In this document: piece after piece, positions 25,901 to 32,444 of the stretch
Layout: each line of letters opens with the position of its first letter
Numbering within the stretch: position 1 is the first letter of the stretch
Assembly (NCBI GenBank): GCA_034231615.1
Contig: CM067319.1
Location: forward strand, 5,783,501-5,847,500
Length of the DNA: 64,000 nt
Reading direction: 5' to 3'
Source of the DNA: Meghimatium bilineatum
Lineage: Eukaryota; Mollusca; Gastropoda; Stylommatophora; Philomycidae
The notes under the pieces: generated by a model
The model's database searches: none
What the model was told of the DNA's origin: nothing
What the model saw: the letters and a program-made list of their open reading frames with translations, nothing else
Made by a program: the position numbers and the translations under genes

Positions 25901-28900
25901 GAGAACACAGGGAAAACAGAAAAAACAAGAAGGCAGAGAGACAATGAAAATTATCAATAACATTGACATCACATGGAAATGTTATTCTAAAATACACTAA
26001 AATGTTTTACTTGTCCATATTTGTCATGGGAACCCTTTTCCCTGGCACCAGTAACTAAGCCTTCCGCTACAAATTTTTCCATATGTTTCTTCTTCTTTTT
26101 CTTCTCTCATCCGCTTAAAGTCTCTATATCTGTAATTTTGTCTTCTGAGTAAACGTCAGTTTTTCACAGCTCATACAGGGGTCTATATAGGTTTTATCTA
26201 GTGTTGTTTCTATGAGACAGTATATTTATCTCAATGTCACATACTCAAAACAATTGTGAAGTATATGTTCTGAAGTCTGTCTTGTCAATCCTAAATTTTA
26301 TGTACATATGACCAGAGTCAGTTGCGTCCTGTTCTACGGCTCAGAGTTTCAACTTGTTCTGCTTTCCGTGCTGTTATGTCTTTTTATATGGCCAAAAAAC
26401 TCAACTTTAGTGTTACAATGTTATTTTAGGAGTTAACCCTCTTGTCCATTTTATGTTCTTAATTAGTTTTGCTTTTTTTTTTTATCCGTCCGTGATATTA
26501 TCAATATTCTGCAGCATCTCATTTCGAAGAAAAAAAAATTCAGATTGAGACAAATTTATTAACACAATAAACAATATATAGCATAATATGGATAAATTAA
26601 TACACTTGCAGATGAATTGGCAAACAAGTTAGGCAGCCTATCTCAGACTTGCATTATCTCAAAGCTTCAGGGAGTAAAGTCTCTGCTAGAATAATCAAAG
26701 CTTCAGGGAAGTAGAATTTCTGCTAGAACGATCAAAGCTTCAGGGAAGTAGAATCTCTGCTAGAACAATCTAAGCTGCAATAAATCAGTTCTGCAATTTT
26801 TGCTCACCTTTGGATTCAAGCAACACAAGGATTTCAGAATGACTTGTCAAGTCCAGCACACAAAAAAACCCTCTTATCTTATTTTAGAATAGCAATAAAA
26901 AATATATTATTCTCTAGGCCTAATTAAATATGTAGGCCTAAATCCTAATCTATACACCACCAATCTCTTGAATGGATACCTACAGGCAAAAGAGCAATGG
27001 GTAGACCAAAAGAAACTCAGAAGAACAATACTTAGAGAAAGTAAAACAACCAATATTCATAATATTCAAGAACTGCACAGAATAGCTTTGAACAGACAGA
27101 ATTGGAGGAATTTGACCTCTGCGCTAACTTCAGCACAAAAGGAAAATGAATGAAATCCTAATCTGGGTTAGTTAACTTAATATAGAGGAGCCACAAATAA
27201 AATGAAGGCGCAACTACGGTTTAACCTTCACCGAGCCTATATCAACTCCGGCTGCCGAAAAACAAAATGGCGGCTAACGCCGTTGGCGACATACCCCATC
27301 CAATGAGATATTGTTATAATAGATGCCCCACAGCCTGATTGGTTACTCGGGAACATGCGCTATTGAAGCCGGTTCATTCCTACGTCCGACATGATCGTTG
27401 TAACAATGGCTAGCCAGAATATACAAATTTTATAGCAATTAATCTGACCACATCTGCACACCGGTACGATGCCATGATGGTCGACCGATTTTATAGACCT
27501 TTCTTTCATCGTATTTTGAATAAAATAACAATGAATCGTGGCTTGAATCATGAATTATTGAGTTATTTAGTTTCACAGCAGTGAATATACAGAATGCCGC
27601 GTTGGTTTGGAGACTTGTAGACATTTGATATCGAATATGTGGAAGTAGCACAAAAAATGGTTCTAGACCTAATCTCAAAGAACGATTTTACTGCAAATCT
27701 ACATGTTTTATACAGTTCTCCCGGCTATATTTTGATAATTTTGCATCGAAAGAACATAAATACAACAGATTTGCGTGATTTAGTTTACAGTGTTGCCAAG
27801 GAATTCGATAACTAAGGTAAGTTATTTTTTTATTTATTTTTTTCCTCTTTATTTGTTATAAAATATATGTTTTTTGTGAAAAATGTCTTTACCACTTTCT
27901 CATACGTCTGGTATCACACACACACACAAATTACACCAATATATGCATAATTCAATTCTTTATTTATATGTGCAAATATTATTTAAATATCTCTAACAAC
28001 CAAAAAATTATCACATTTTCAAAACAGTCACCATCAATAACGCAAATTTTCAAAAAAGAATCCGGTGACAGGGAGACGTTTAGTATTTTTTAATCTGGCT
28101 TGCTAAAGGTTAAGTCTTCACTGTGACCTTTGTTCTAGTTTTGGGGTAGTACCTAACCTCTGCAGCATGATTAGTAGAATTTGTATTTAAAAATTAAGGT
28201 ATATTAATTGAAAAGGCATATTAATTTGGAATTAGTATTTAGATTAGGGATGGGGGTAAGGGTTAGGATCAGTTATAAATTAAAAAACTAGTTATAAAAA
28301 TTGTAAATGTGGTTGATGTCATTTGTGTCGGGAGATGTGACGTCACGGCATCCATTAATTTCATTGGTGTTACATGGAAATCCGTGACGCCGTCTACTTA
28401 AAAATGTAAACATTGTGTGTGAAGACTTAAACCGTAGTTTTACTAAAATGAAAACTGAAAGGCCCTAAATATACCGAAAAAACACTAATAGATTGTCTGG
28501 CTACTGCAGCACTTTCCATTTTGTCGGACATCCTCAGATATTTTGGTTATTTTTATTTCACAACATTAATAGTTCACTTACTAGGCCTACATATAGTTAA
28601 TGATGACGTTTCTCCTTCGCAAAGCAAAGATAAGCATGGCATGAAAGACAATAAACATAATGGGACGAAAATAATGAAATAACAAAACATTGGTTGTCTA
28701 TTTTGGTTTAGGTTTGTCAGTTTGCAGATGACCGAAAAGTCTGATTCATGCCAGGAAAGATCTGCTGTGCATGCAATGAGTAAGAGTGTTTATTATTTTC
28801 TCATATTCATATGGGCCTAGGCCCCTAATTAACTTCTAGGCTACAAGTGCTAACTTGACTTTATTATAGATTTATCATTTAAAATAGCCTAATAGGCTTG

Positions 28901-29492
28901 AATAGGGCCTAATTTGAAGTAAAGTACCATCCATTAGATTAGGTCATGCCTAGGCATAAAAGTAATTATGCCTAACATTAGCACACACAGACTAGGCATT
29001 TCCAGTCTACAACACTCACTGTCTACAAGTAGTAAGTAGACAGGACAACGTATTTAGCAGTCGAAGAAATTTAGCTAATGAGCTACTGCTAACTTAGCAG
29101 CTAAATTAGGTGCCTCTTGATTCAACTTTTTGATTTAAATTCAGATATATATGTCAATATTTGAAATTCAAGTGTAAGTTTTATCCGTGCAAAATACAGA
29201 TAATTTGTAGAATCGGCATTTAAATAAAAATCGCTAGACGAAACAGGCGAGAGAGATGTGTTGTGGCTTAACTCCATCTAGCCATGACTCATAAATAGAC
29301 CAGTAGAAAGCTTAGGCTTAGAAGTAGCTGCTCTCGCTCCCATAACAGAACTAGATTTCTTACTGATTTTTGCAGTTCTCCTAGCCATATAGATGCTTTC
29401 TCCTTTCCTGTTACATCAGGGTTGTTGTAGAGAGCCTGCAAAGCTTGATTAACCGTTTCTAAGGAAGGTGCAGAGTCTATATTAAAAGACAT
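10773..29492 (-). CDS. TNPO3: Transportin-3 gene, first eight coding exons
   Basis: Importin-beta family receptor (transportin-3/transportin-SR group) that carries SR-rich splicing factors and related cargo into the nucleus under Ran control. Eight minus-strand exons join in frame: 29492-29364, 24733-24644, 23481-23440, 22641-22570, 20659-20586, 16220-16163, 13595-13494 and 10919-10773. Together they encode about 238 residues, against roughly 920 for the family. They contain the N-terminal importin-beta/Xpo1-like HEAT region in the right order ([69 protein letters not shown]). All these match animal TNPO3. The first seven exons have good GT/AG sites and phases agree throughout. The last seen donor (CTG|GTCAGA) is weak, and later exons were not found in 1-10772. 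Confidence in family is very high; exact ends of exon 8 are less certain. Confidence 0.95.
11085..11170 (-). mobile_element. tRNA-derived SINE head
   Basis: Minus strand: CTGTAGCAGCACAGTGTGC (A-box region) and GGTACAAATCCTACC (B-box). The head only; the body shared with other SINE copies was not seen here. Confidence 0.55.
11437..11690 (+). pseudogene. LINE 3' end
   Basis: Plus-strand copy of the end of the RNase H LINE at 1263-2123. It includes the coding end (GAATGTCCAGTGCTGGATG) and the 3' UTR (CATATGCATATATCACACAA, GGGTCAAAGGGCATCATGAA). The first part is coding-degenerate. Confidence 0.8.
11691..11840 (-). pseudogene. RTE-like LINE C-terminus, 3' end
   Basis: Antisense of the [18 protein letters not shown] region and the terminal AEYTTK motif. 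Same family as 12945-13440 and 53012-53515. Confidence 0.65.
12228..12470 (-). repeat. R285 repeat copy, diverged
   Basis: Minus orientation. The tail-side GTGTTCTCAAATTTCTGCCA and the start-side TTCCCTTTCATGCCC are recognisable; the middle is heavily mutated. Confidence 0.5.
12660..12905 (-). pseudogene. I-like LINE 3' region
   Basis: Resembles the 3' part of the LINE at 32445-35233 (landmarks on +: TTCAGTGGCCTGTGCTGCAT, GTCTGTTATGTCCTGTTCTG). Frames are broken. Confidence 0.5.
12945..13440 (-). pseudogene. RTE-like LINE C-terminus
   Basis: Minus strand. An intact piece, [20 protein letters not shown] then [14 protein letters not shown], follows broken frames for the SILMYGSE..W region. 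Same family as 53012-53515. Confidence 0.75.
13494..13595 (-). CDS. TNPO3: TNPO3 exon 7
   Basis: 34 codons [20 protein letters not shown] then [14 protein letters not shown]. Acceptor TTTAAACAG, donor GTG|GTAAGT. RSLR-x-GANRR is conserved. Confidence 0.95.
13910..14055 (-). repeat. R285 repeat copy, 3' half
   Basis: Minus orientation. Reverse complements of TCTGGATTACATCCTGGTAA and GGTGCAAATAACTCAGTC are present. Confidence 0.65.
14330..14875 (-). pseudogene. RTE-like LINE C-terminus, second family
   Basis: A 137-codon open frame (14875-14462) includes [30 protein letters not shown] and [10 protein letters not shown], followed by [12 protein letters not shown]. These are the conserved region after the RT palm in RTE-type LINEs. 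The terminal segment continues to 14330 and is repeated at 55740-55830. RT and endonuclease are absent. Confidence 0.8.
15010..15290 (+). repeat. R285 repeat copy, near full length
   Basis: Plus orientation, from GTGTGTTGCAGGGCCC to GAATGACCACA, without the (GAA)n tail. Contains CATGTCATAAGAGGCAAC and CGAAAGGTGCAGATATCAC. Confidence 0.85.
15396..16056 (+). repeat. Two adjacent minisatellites (32 bp, about 45 bp)
   Basis: 15463-15576: about 3.5 copies of a 32-bp unit with GTGAAGATTGACTGAGAA. 15640-16056: about nine degenerate units of 42-47 bp with AACAGGAGATCTGACCAG and ACCTGCTACAC. The second array ends close to TNPO3 exon 6. Confidence 0.9.
16163..16220 (-). CDS. TNPO3: TNPO3 exon 6
   Basis: 58 bp. 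The first base completes the Arg codon from exon 5, then [19 protein letters not shown]. Acceptor CTTGACAG, donor GAG|GTCAGA. The phase fit between exons 5 and 6 supports both. Confidence 0.93.
16488..16745 (+). repeat. R285 repeat copy, near full length
   Basis: Plus orientation, CCCGTGTGTTGCC to GAACGTACGAAGAAGA. One of the best copies; a useful seed for a consensus. Lies in TNPO3 intron 5, antisense to the gene. Confidence 0.9.
16877..17299 (-). pseudogene. LINE C-terminus, third family
   Basis: A 140-codon open frame reads [38 protein letters not shown] and [17 protein letters not shown]. It follows the same plan as RTE-type C-termini, but CYQCQTW replaces LYG-E-W. No RT remains. Confidence 0.75.
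17395..17510 (-). repeat. R285 repeat copy, 5' fragment
   Basis: Minus orientation. Reverse complement of GGGGAATAAAGAACAGCAAC and CATGCATGTCAAGGACATC. Confidence 0.55.
17707..18582. mobile_element. piggyBac-like non-autonomous element, copy 1
   Basis: Bounded by TTAA at 17707-17710 and 18579-18582, with inverted ends CCTTTAGCACGCT and CCTTTAGCACTCT (12 of 13). TTAA targets and ends beginning CC are the piggyBac signature. The plus strand at about 17960-18080 keeps a coding-like stretch ([13 protein letters not shown], then SDDEFLSG followed by GTAAGT), which could be a remnant of an acidic transposase N-terminus. The 3' 230 bp match copy 2 at 27221-28113. No catalytic domain, so internally deleted. 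Confidence 0.75.
18676..20246 (+). repeat. 34/35-bp minisatellite, about 45 copies
   Basis: Unit TTTGAGTTTATATTCATG followed by TGTGCTTCCAGTG(G)TGA. Units are 34 or 35 bp, according to GT or GGT at the junction; some carry CTGAG for TTGAG. The unit types recur in blocks (see findings). Located in TNPO3 intron 5. Confidence 0.98.
20250..20545 (-). pseudogene. LINE 3' region
   Basis: Same sequence family as 8935-9200 and 54850-55100 (GACGTAGGCGACCATGAACC, CTGTGCCATGCCACGATGG on +). The minisatellite ends exactly where it begins, and 'AAACTTCATTATTTTAACTT' at its start resembles 'AAAACTTTATTTCC' at 8970. Confidence 0.6.
20586..20659 (-). CDS. TNPO3: TNPO3 exon 5
   Basis: 74 bp, [19 protein letters not shown] to FIE plus two bases of an Arg codon (phase 2 donor AG|GTTAGA). 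Acceptor [18 protein letters not shown] is a family hallmark. Confidence 0.94.
20880..21060 (+). repeat. Two-copy AT-rich repeat, copy 1
   Basis: Resembles 23945-24125 (ATGTAATGTTGTTGCTGG, CACATTATGGTCCAACTGGG versus CGTTACAGTCTAATAGGG). Unknown family. Confidence 0.45.
21072..21247 (+). repeat. 35-36-bp minisatellite, 5 copies
   Basis: Unit GTCCTTGTTCCTCACTTG followed by GACCATACATGRARAVA. Confidence 0.9.
21640..22271 (-). pseudogene. LINE RNase H domain
   Basis: Minus strand: [19 protein letters not shown] (catalytic Glu), [14 protein letters not shown] (catalytic Asp), then broken frames for the [14 protein letters not shown]-like last motif and a tail ([15 protein letters not shown]) matching 3783-4116. 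The last His motif is lost to frameshift. Confidence 0.7.
22570..22641 (-). CDS. TNPO3: TNPO3 exon 4
   Basis: 24 codons [16 protein letters not shown] then TPPVIVTQ, between CTCTTCCAG and CAG|GTACAG, phase 0. The loop KIAPGTPP replaces the family's usual NLKDLSP-like segment. Confidence 0.94.
22642..23439. other. TNPO3 intron 3
   Basis: No repeat or alternative exon recognised. Minus-strand open frames at 22989-23344 have no motif. Confidence 0.5.
23440..23481 (-). CDS. TNPO3: TNPO3 exon 3 (42 bp)
   Basis: 14 codons [14 protein letters not shown] between TTTTTGCAG and CTG|GTAAGA. It matches the family's IQ-x2-FxELP segment. Too short to show up as an ORF; found by phase and homology. Confidence 0.93.
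23700..23945 (-). pseudogene. RTE-like LINE 3' end
   Basis: Antisense of a degenerate C-terminus (+ landmarks: TCATCATCATCAGGTAGCAT, TTGTTTGATATGGCCAGAAT corresponding to FWPYQTT). The closing TGATGATGATGA is a tail shared by several fragments in the window. Confidence 0.5.
24170..24262 (+). repeat. Short tandem repeat, about 3 copies
   Basis: Unit CTCCACCTTGTCGGATATCC then TGACAGTG; the middle copy lacks GTCGG. Confidence 0.9.
24408..24600 (-). repeat. R285 repeat copy, diverged
   Basis: Minus orientation, just downstream of TNPO3 exon 2. Reverse complements of GGGAGCAAAGAAAGTATGCC and ATACAATACATTCTGC are recognisable. Confidence 0.5.
24644..24733 (-). CDS. TNPO3: TNPO3 exon 2
   Basis: 30 codons [10 protein letters not shown]...[13 protein letters not shown], phase 0 on both sides. 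Acceptor ATGACAG|GTA, donor [20 protein letters not shown] is nearly invariant in the family. Confidence 0.95.
24886..24939 (-). other. Possible cassette exon in TNPO3 intron 1
   Basis: 54 bp between a plausible acceptor (CATTTTAACAG) and a consensus donor (TTG|GTAAGT), fully open in phase 0: [18 protein letters not shown]. Exons 1 and 2 both border at phase 0, so inclusion would add 18 residues between GELQKS and VYAWQI without a shift. Known family members lack such an insertion, so it may be a rare, lineage-specific or pseudo-exon. Confidence 0.25.
25010..25440 (+). repeat. About 28-30-bp minisatellite
   Basis: About 13 degenerate copies of CTGTTACAGAAACATGGGAT followed by GAAAACAC. A looser A-rich tail with ACAGAACATAAACA continues to about 25640. 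In TNPO3 intron 1. Confidence 0.9.
25715..25875 (-). repeat. R285 repeat, second subfamily, fragment
   Basis: Minus orientation. Carries the subfamily markers GCCATTGGCGCAAATAAAA and CTGCTGGAAATCTTG, also seen in 32010-32166 and 32262-32440. Confidence 0.8.
26095..26400 (-). pseudogene. I-like LINE 3' region
   Basis: Related to 32445-32700 (+ landmarks: CAGCTCATACAGGGGTCTAT, GAAGTATATGTTCTGAAGTC, GTTGCGTCCTGTTCTACGGC). Antisense coding frames are broken. Confidence 0.6.
26655..26772 (+). repeat. About 37-bp tandem repeat, 3 copies
   Basis: Unit ATCAAAGCTTCAGGGAAGTA followed by GAATCTCTGCTAGAACA. Confidence 0.9.
26968..27153 (+). pseudogene. LINE C-terminal tip
   Basis: 61 codons including [20 protein letters not shown], equivalent to the DREKWR-LTSALC-A ending of RTE-type LINEs; compare LATD-QAWRTMTSALCA at 48200-48300. 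Confidence 0.6.
27207..28443. mobile_element. TIR transposon interrupted by nested piggyBac-like copy
   Basis: Flanked by the 9-bp direct repeat TAAAATGAA (27198-27206 and 28444-28452). Its left terminal inverted repeat is split: 27212-27224 (AACTACGGTTTAA) and 28114-28121 (GTCTTCAC) are separated by the piggyBac-like element. The right end (28419-28439) is the exact inverse of the joined 21 bases. Without the insertion the element is about 340 bp and non-coding. The 9-bp duplication suggests a Mutator-like family, with hAT-like as the alternative. Confidence 0.8.
27221..28113. mobile_element. piggyBac-like non-autonomous element, copy 2
   Basis: TTAA at 27221-27224 and 28110-28113. The right end CCTTTAGCAAGC (inverted) matches copy 1; the left end CCTTCACCGAGC is more diverged. 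Internal 27890-28110 aligns with 18345-18580 (shared CACCAATATATGCAWAATTC, TTATTTAAATATCTCTAACA). It sits at the TTAA of the host element's inverted repeat, so this is a genuine TTAA insertion. It carries an unusually GC-rich block at 27230-27370. Confidence 0.8.
28728..28779 (+). other. Possible plus-strand first coding exon
   Basis: ATG followed by 16 codons ([16 protein letters not shown]) and a donor ATGA|GTAAGA. It lies inside TNPO3 intron 1 on the opposite strand. There is no downstream partner exon, so it may be chance. Confidence 0.15.
29364..29492 (-). CDS. TNPO3: TNPO3 exon 1 with start codon
   Basis: 43 codons from [10 protein letters not shown] to GELQKS, phase 0, followed by a strong donor TCA|GTAAGA. 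The ATG at 29492 is preferred over an upstream in-frame ATG at 29546 because family proteins begin only a few residues before the first helix (here [11 protein letters not shown]). Motif [14 protein letters not shown] is the conserved first HEAT repeat. The cluster of other features near 27-28 kb is intronic to this gene. Confidence 0.93.
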
Positions 29493-29690
29493 TTCTGGAA
29501 TTCTTTCATTAAATAAAATGATACAGCTTCCACACCGGCTGTACACACAGGAAGTTCTAGCCCTGCAGCAAATGTGGCTAGCTTCGTACTTATCAACTTT
29601 CGGTGTTCAATGTAACAATAATGTTTTTCTGTTTAATTTATTTTCCACAACTGGCGTCGTGGAAAGTTGAAGTTTTCTTTTTTACATCTT
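29493..29690 (-). promoter_or_regulatory. TNPO3 5' UTR/promoter region (inferred)
   Basis: Placed only by position upstream of the TNPO3 start. No TATA box or other core motif is convincing. An upstream in-frame ATG lies at 29546. Confidence 0.3.
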
Positions 29691-29699
29691 TGTTGCGTT

Positions 29700-29950
29700 T
29701 GCCATGGTCAGGCCGTGGCTTTTAACAATATCTCTGATTGAATATTCCCATCTTAATTTTGCTCTTCCCTTGTAGCCGTTCTTTCAGCTGTAGTACGCCT
29801 GGATTGTTGGTTGTGATGGTTCTATTCGCATAAGGTGTCCGAACCATTTGATCTGCTGTCTCTATATATATTGCTTTCATGATATGGTCTTTACTATATT
29901 GAAAAATCTTTACTATATTAAAAAACCATTTTCTTCTGTAATGGATTTAA
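29700..29950 (-). pseudogene. LINE C-terminal fragment
   Basis: Minus strand reads KAIYIETADQMVRTPYANRT, NPGVLQLKERLQGKSKIK and IFNQRYC. This is the conserved QMVRFGHL-like segment and basic tail of an RTE-type LINE, degenerate. Confidence 0.5.
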
Positions 29951-30424
29951 TATTTTGAATAAGAATAACTGTATCCTACATTCTGGTATTGGTAGAAATT
30001 GGGAAATTGGATATTTCCTACCTTTAGGAAAGCAGAACATGACATGTAGTGCTAGTAAACAAGGCAAAAATGAGGTAATCTCCCACCTCCCATATGTGGT
30101 TCTCCCAAATGAAGGTCAGCCAAACCTAACAAAAATGAAGGGATTGTAAACTTGAATGCCACTGTTGCTAAATTTATTCCATCTAATTCTTTTGTGATAG
30201 TGCCTTTATTTTTGCTGTTTTTACAATGTGTTCACTATTTGGCTTATATTTTCTTGAAAAAATATCTTACGGTTGATACTGTCTTGTATAGACCTACGAT
30301 TCTCTGCATTTTTTCATACCAGGAAGCCCACCTTAGGTAGTCTGATACTCTGTGCGTTCATTAACAAGCTCATCGATCTTGTGTTTTACGTGAGTACTTC
30401 TGTTACAGCAGTCTCACTTATTAG

Positions 30425-30475
30425 TAGCGAAGAGGTTACGCTGTTCGCTTTATATTCGAATTCAGCTCGCCCCTT
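30425..30475 (+). mobile_element. tRNA-like SINE head remnant
   Basis: AGTAGCGAAGAGGTTACGC (A-box-like) and TATTCGAATTC (B-box-like), spaced as in a short tRNA-derived head, then T5. No body was identified. Confidence 0.35.
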
Positions 30476-31677
30476 TTTATATGTACAACAATGTTGTTTT
30501 TGTTGGTGAGATCCCTGTGGATTAGCACTTGAAAGGTACGAAGATAAGTGCTATGGGTTATACTCTCGGCAGGTGGCGTGTCGCTTCATTGAGAGGGACG
30601 GGGTACACATGGGAAAACCAGAGTTTAATTAAATTAGTTCTCTACGTCTTTTGAACCTTTTTCACTTATCTCTCCCTCGTTTTCTTCTTCGCCTTACTCA
30701 ATACCGTCATCATAGGACTATGTGTTTTTATGTACAATTTACTATTTGTCGACAGTTTTGTTTGTCCTGATGAAGACGTAGAAGGGAGAAAGGAGCCGGT
30801 AGGCCAGCATTGTCTGATATTCGGTGGTATTAGTTTAGAAACTTCGAAATAAGTCTAGGATTTTAAGTGTGTGGATTAGTTAGTAGTGTTCGAATGTAAA
30901 TACTTGTGTTTGAGATACGGCGAAACGGAAGTCGAATATTAGGCCTATAAGTGGGAAGGAAACTCAATTTCTTCTGAGAACGCTACCTTTGGGTTGCCAG
31001 CGTGGAGATTACCATCTCAATCAGTGAAATACTATACGATCGACCAACAATTCGCAGTAACGAAACAACTAAGACAAGTTGTAAAAAGGACAGCAAGAGG
31101 AAGTAGATTAGTTCGCGATACCGTCAAATGCATAGGCTTACGTTAACTGCAGTATATCTATTTATGCAACTATTTAATTTCTTGTTGATGTAGGCCTACA
31201 TAATTGATACCCTTAATGTTGTGAACTAGTTGCTGTATCACAAAATAAAGAGAAGTCTTCGAATAAAGACCATGCATGAGATACGTCCAGTATATTGTAT
31301 CGTGTTTATGTTATTAATTAAATCATCTATATCGTTATGATAACACGTGTTCCTTTGTAAAGTACCACATCAGTGATCTTGTACAAGTGATTACATTTGA
31401 TGTAAAAATTGCTTGCTTCATTAAATCATTACATTCCTCGTATTACCCCACTGTCACAAAGAATTCTTAGTCAAAACATCTTTTGTTTGTGTGGTTTTTT
31501 TTCTTTTTGGAAATATATGGTGTTTATAGATATTGACAAAATTTGTATCTACTTCTGCTTTACCTGAGTTGCAATAGTTCTCGTATTTCCAGCACGTCTG
31601 GTTGCTCACCAAGATTGTAGATTTTTCTCTAGTTCTATTGTTTTGTTGATTTTTGTCATGATTAATTTAAACAGTCA
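30476..31677. other. Intergenic between TNPO3 and a LINE
   Basis: No recognised gene. 30571-30770 resembles 370-610. A 67-codon plus-strand open frame without ATG (30943-31146) is the only protein-like stretch. Confidence 0.4.
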
Positions 31678-31965
31678 CGTCCTTGTGTTGTCTGTCCCCG
31701 AGAAGGGAGCAAAGAATAGTAACACTGTTTACCTTCCATTCATGTCGTAAGAGACAACTAAGGAGGTTATGAGATGGACTTGGCTGGCCCATCCGTATAG
31801 AGTAAGTTACCACAAAGCCATGCAGAAGTCGGATGTGTCAGTCCGAAAGGCGCATATATCGTAGAAATGTTGTAAACCATGACACAACGCATTCCGTTCT
31901 TCAGACTACATCCTGCTAATCTGCAGGAGTTTGAGGACGAACGCAGAAGAAGAAGAAGAATTTAA
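31678..31965 (+). repeat. R285 repeat copy, full length with tail
   Basis: Plus orientation, from GTCCTTGTGTTGTC to GAGGACGAACGC followed by (AGA)n. Shows the family's 3' simple-repeat tail, implying retroposition by a LINE-type mechanism. Confidence 0.9.
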
Positions 31966-32009
31966 ACAGTACGTGGACGCACAAACCTCTAGATAATACT
32001 ATCTATATC

Positions 32010-32166
32010 TTTTTCTTCAGCGTTCATTCTCAAACTCCCTCTGGAACTCCCTTGTAACAAGACCATGGTCCTACTAGATTTCCAGCAGGATGTAGTCCAG
32101 AAAATGGAAATGCGTTGTATCGCAGTTTTATTTGCGCCAATGGCCCGGCACATCCGTCTTCGGCGG
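32010..32166 (-). repeat. R285 second subfamily, inverted pair, left arm
   Basis: Minus orientation. 32084-32166 is an inverted copy of 32262-32345. Confidence 0.85.
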
Positions 32167-32261
32167 AATACTATCTATATAGAAGCTGTTCTTCTTCTTC
32201 TTCTTCTTTCGTTCACTTGAAACATGTCTATATCTGTAATTCTGTCTCCTGAATAAAACTC

Positions 32262-32440
32262 TCCGCCGAAGACGGATGTGTCGGGCCATTGGCGCAAATA
32301 AAACGGCGACACAACGCATTTCCATTCTCTGGACTACATCCTGCTGGAAATCTAGTAGGTCAATTGTACTGCTACAAGAGAGATCTGGCAGGAGTTTGAG
32401 AATGAACGCTGAAGAAGAAGAAGAAGAAGAAAACTCACTG
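32262..32440 (+). repeat. R285 second subfamily, inverted pair, right arm
   Basis: Plus orientation, GCCGAAGACGGATGTGTCGG to GAATGAACGCTGAAGAAG with (GAA)n tail. The pair could form a stem of about 80 bp around a 95-bp spacer that itself holds a TTC run. Confidence 0.85.
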
Positions 32441-32444
32441 TCTT

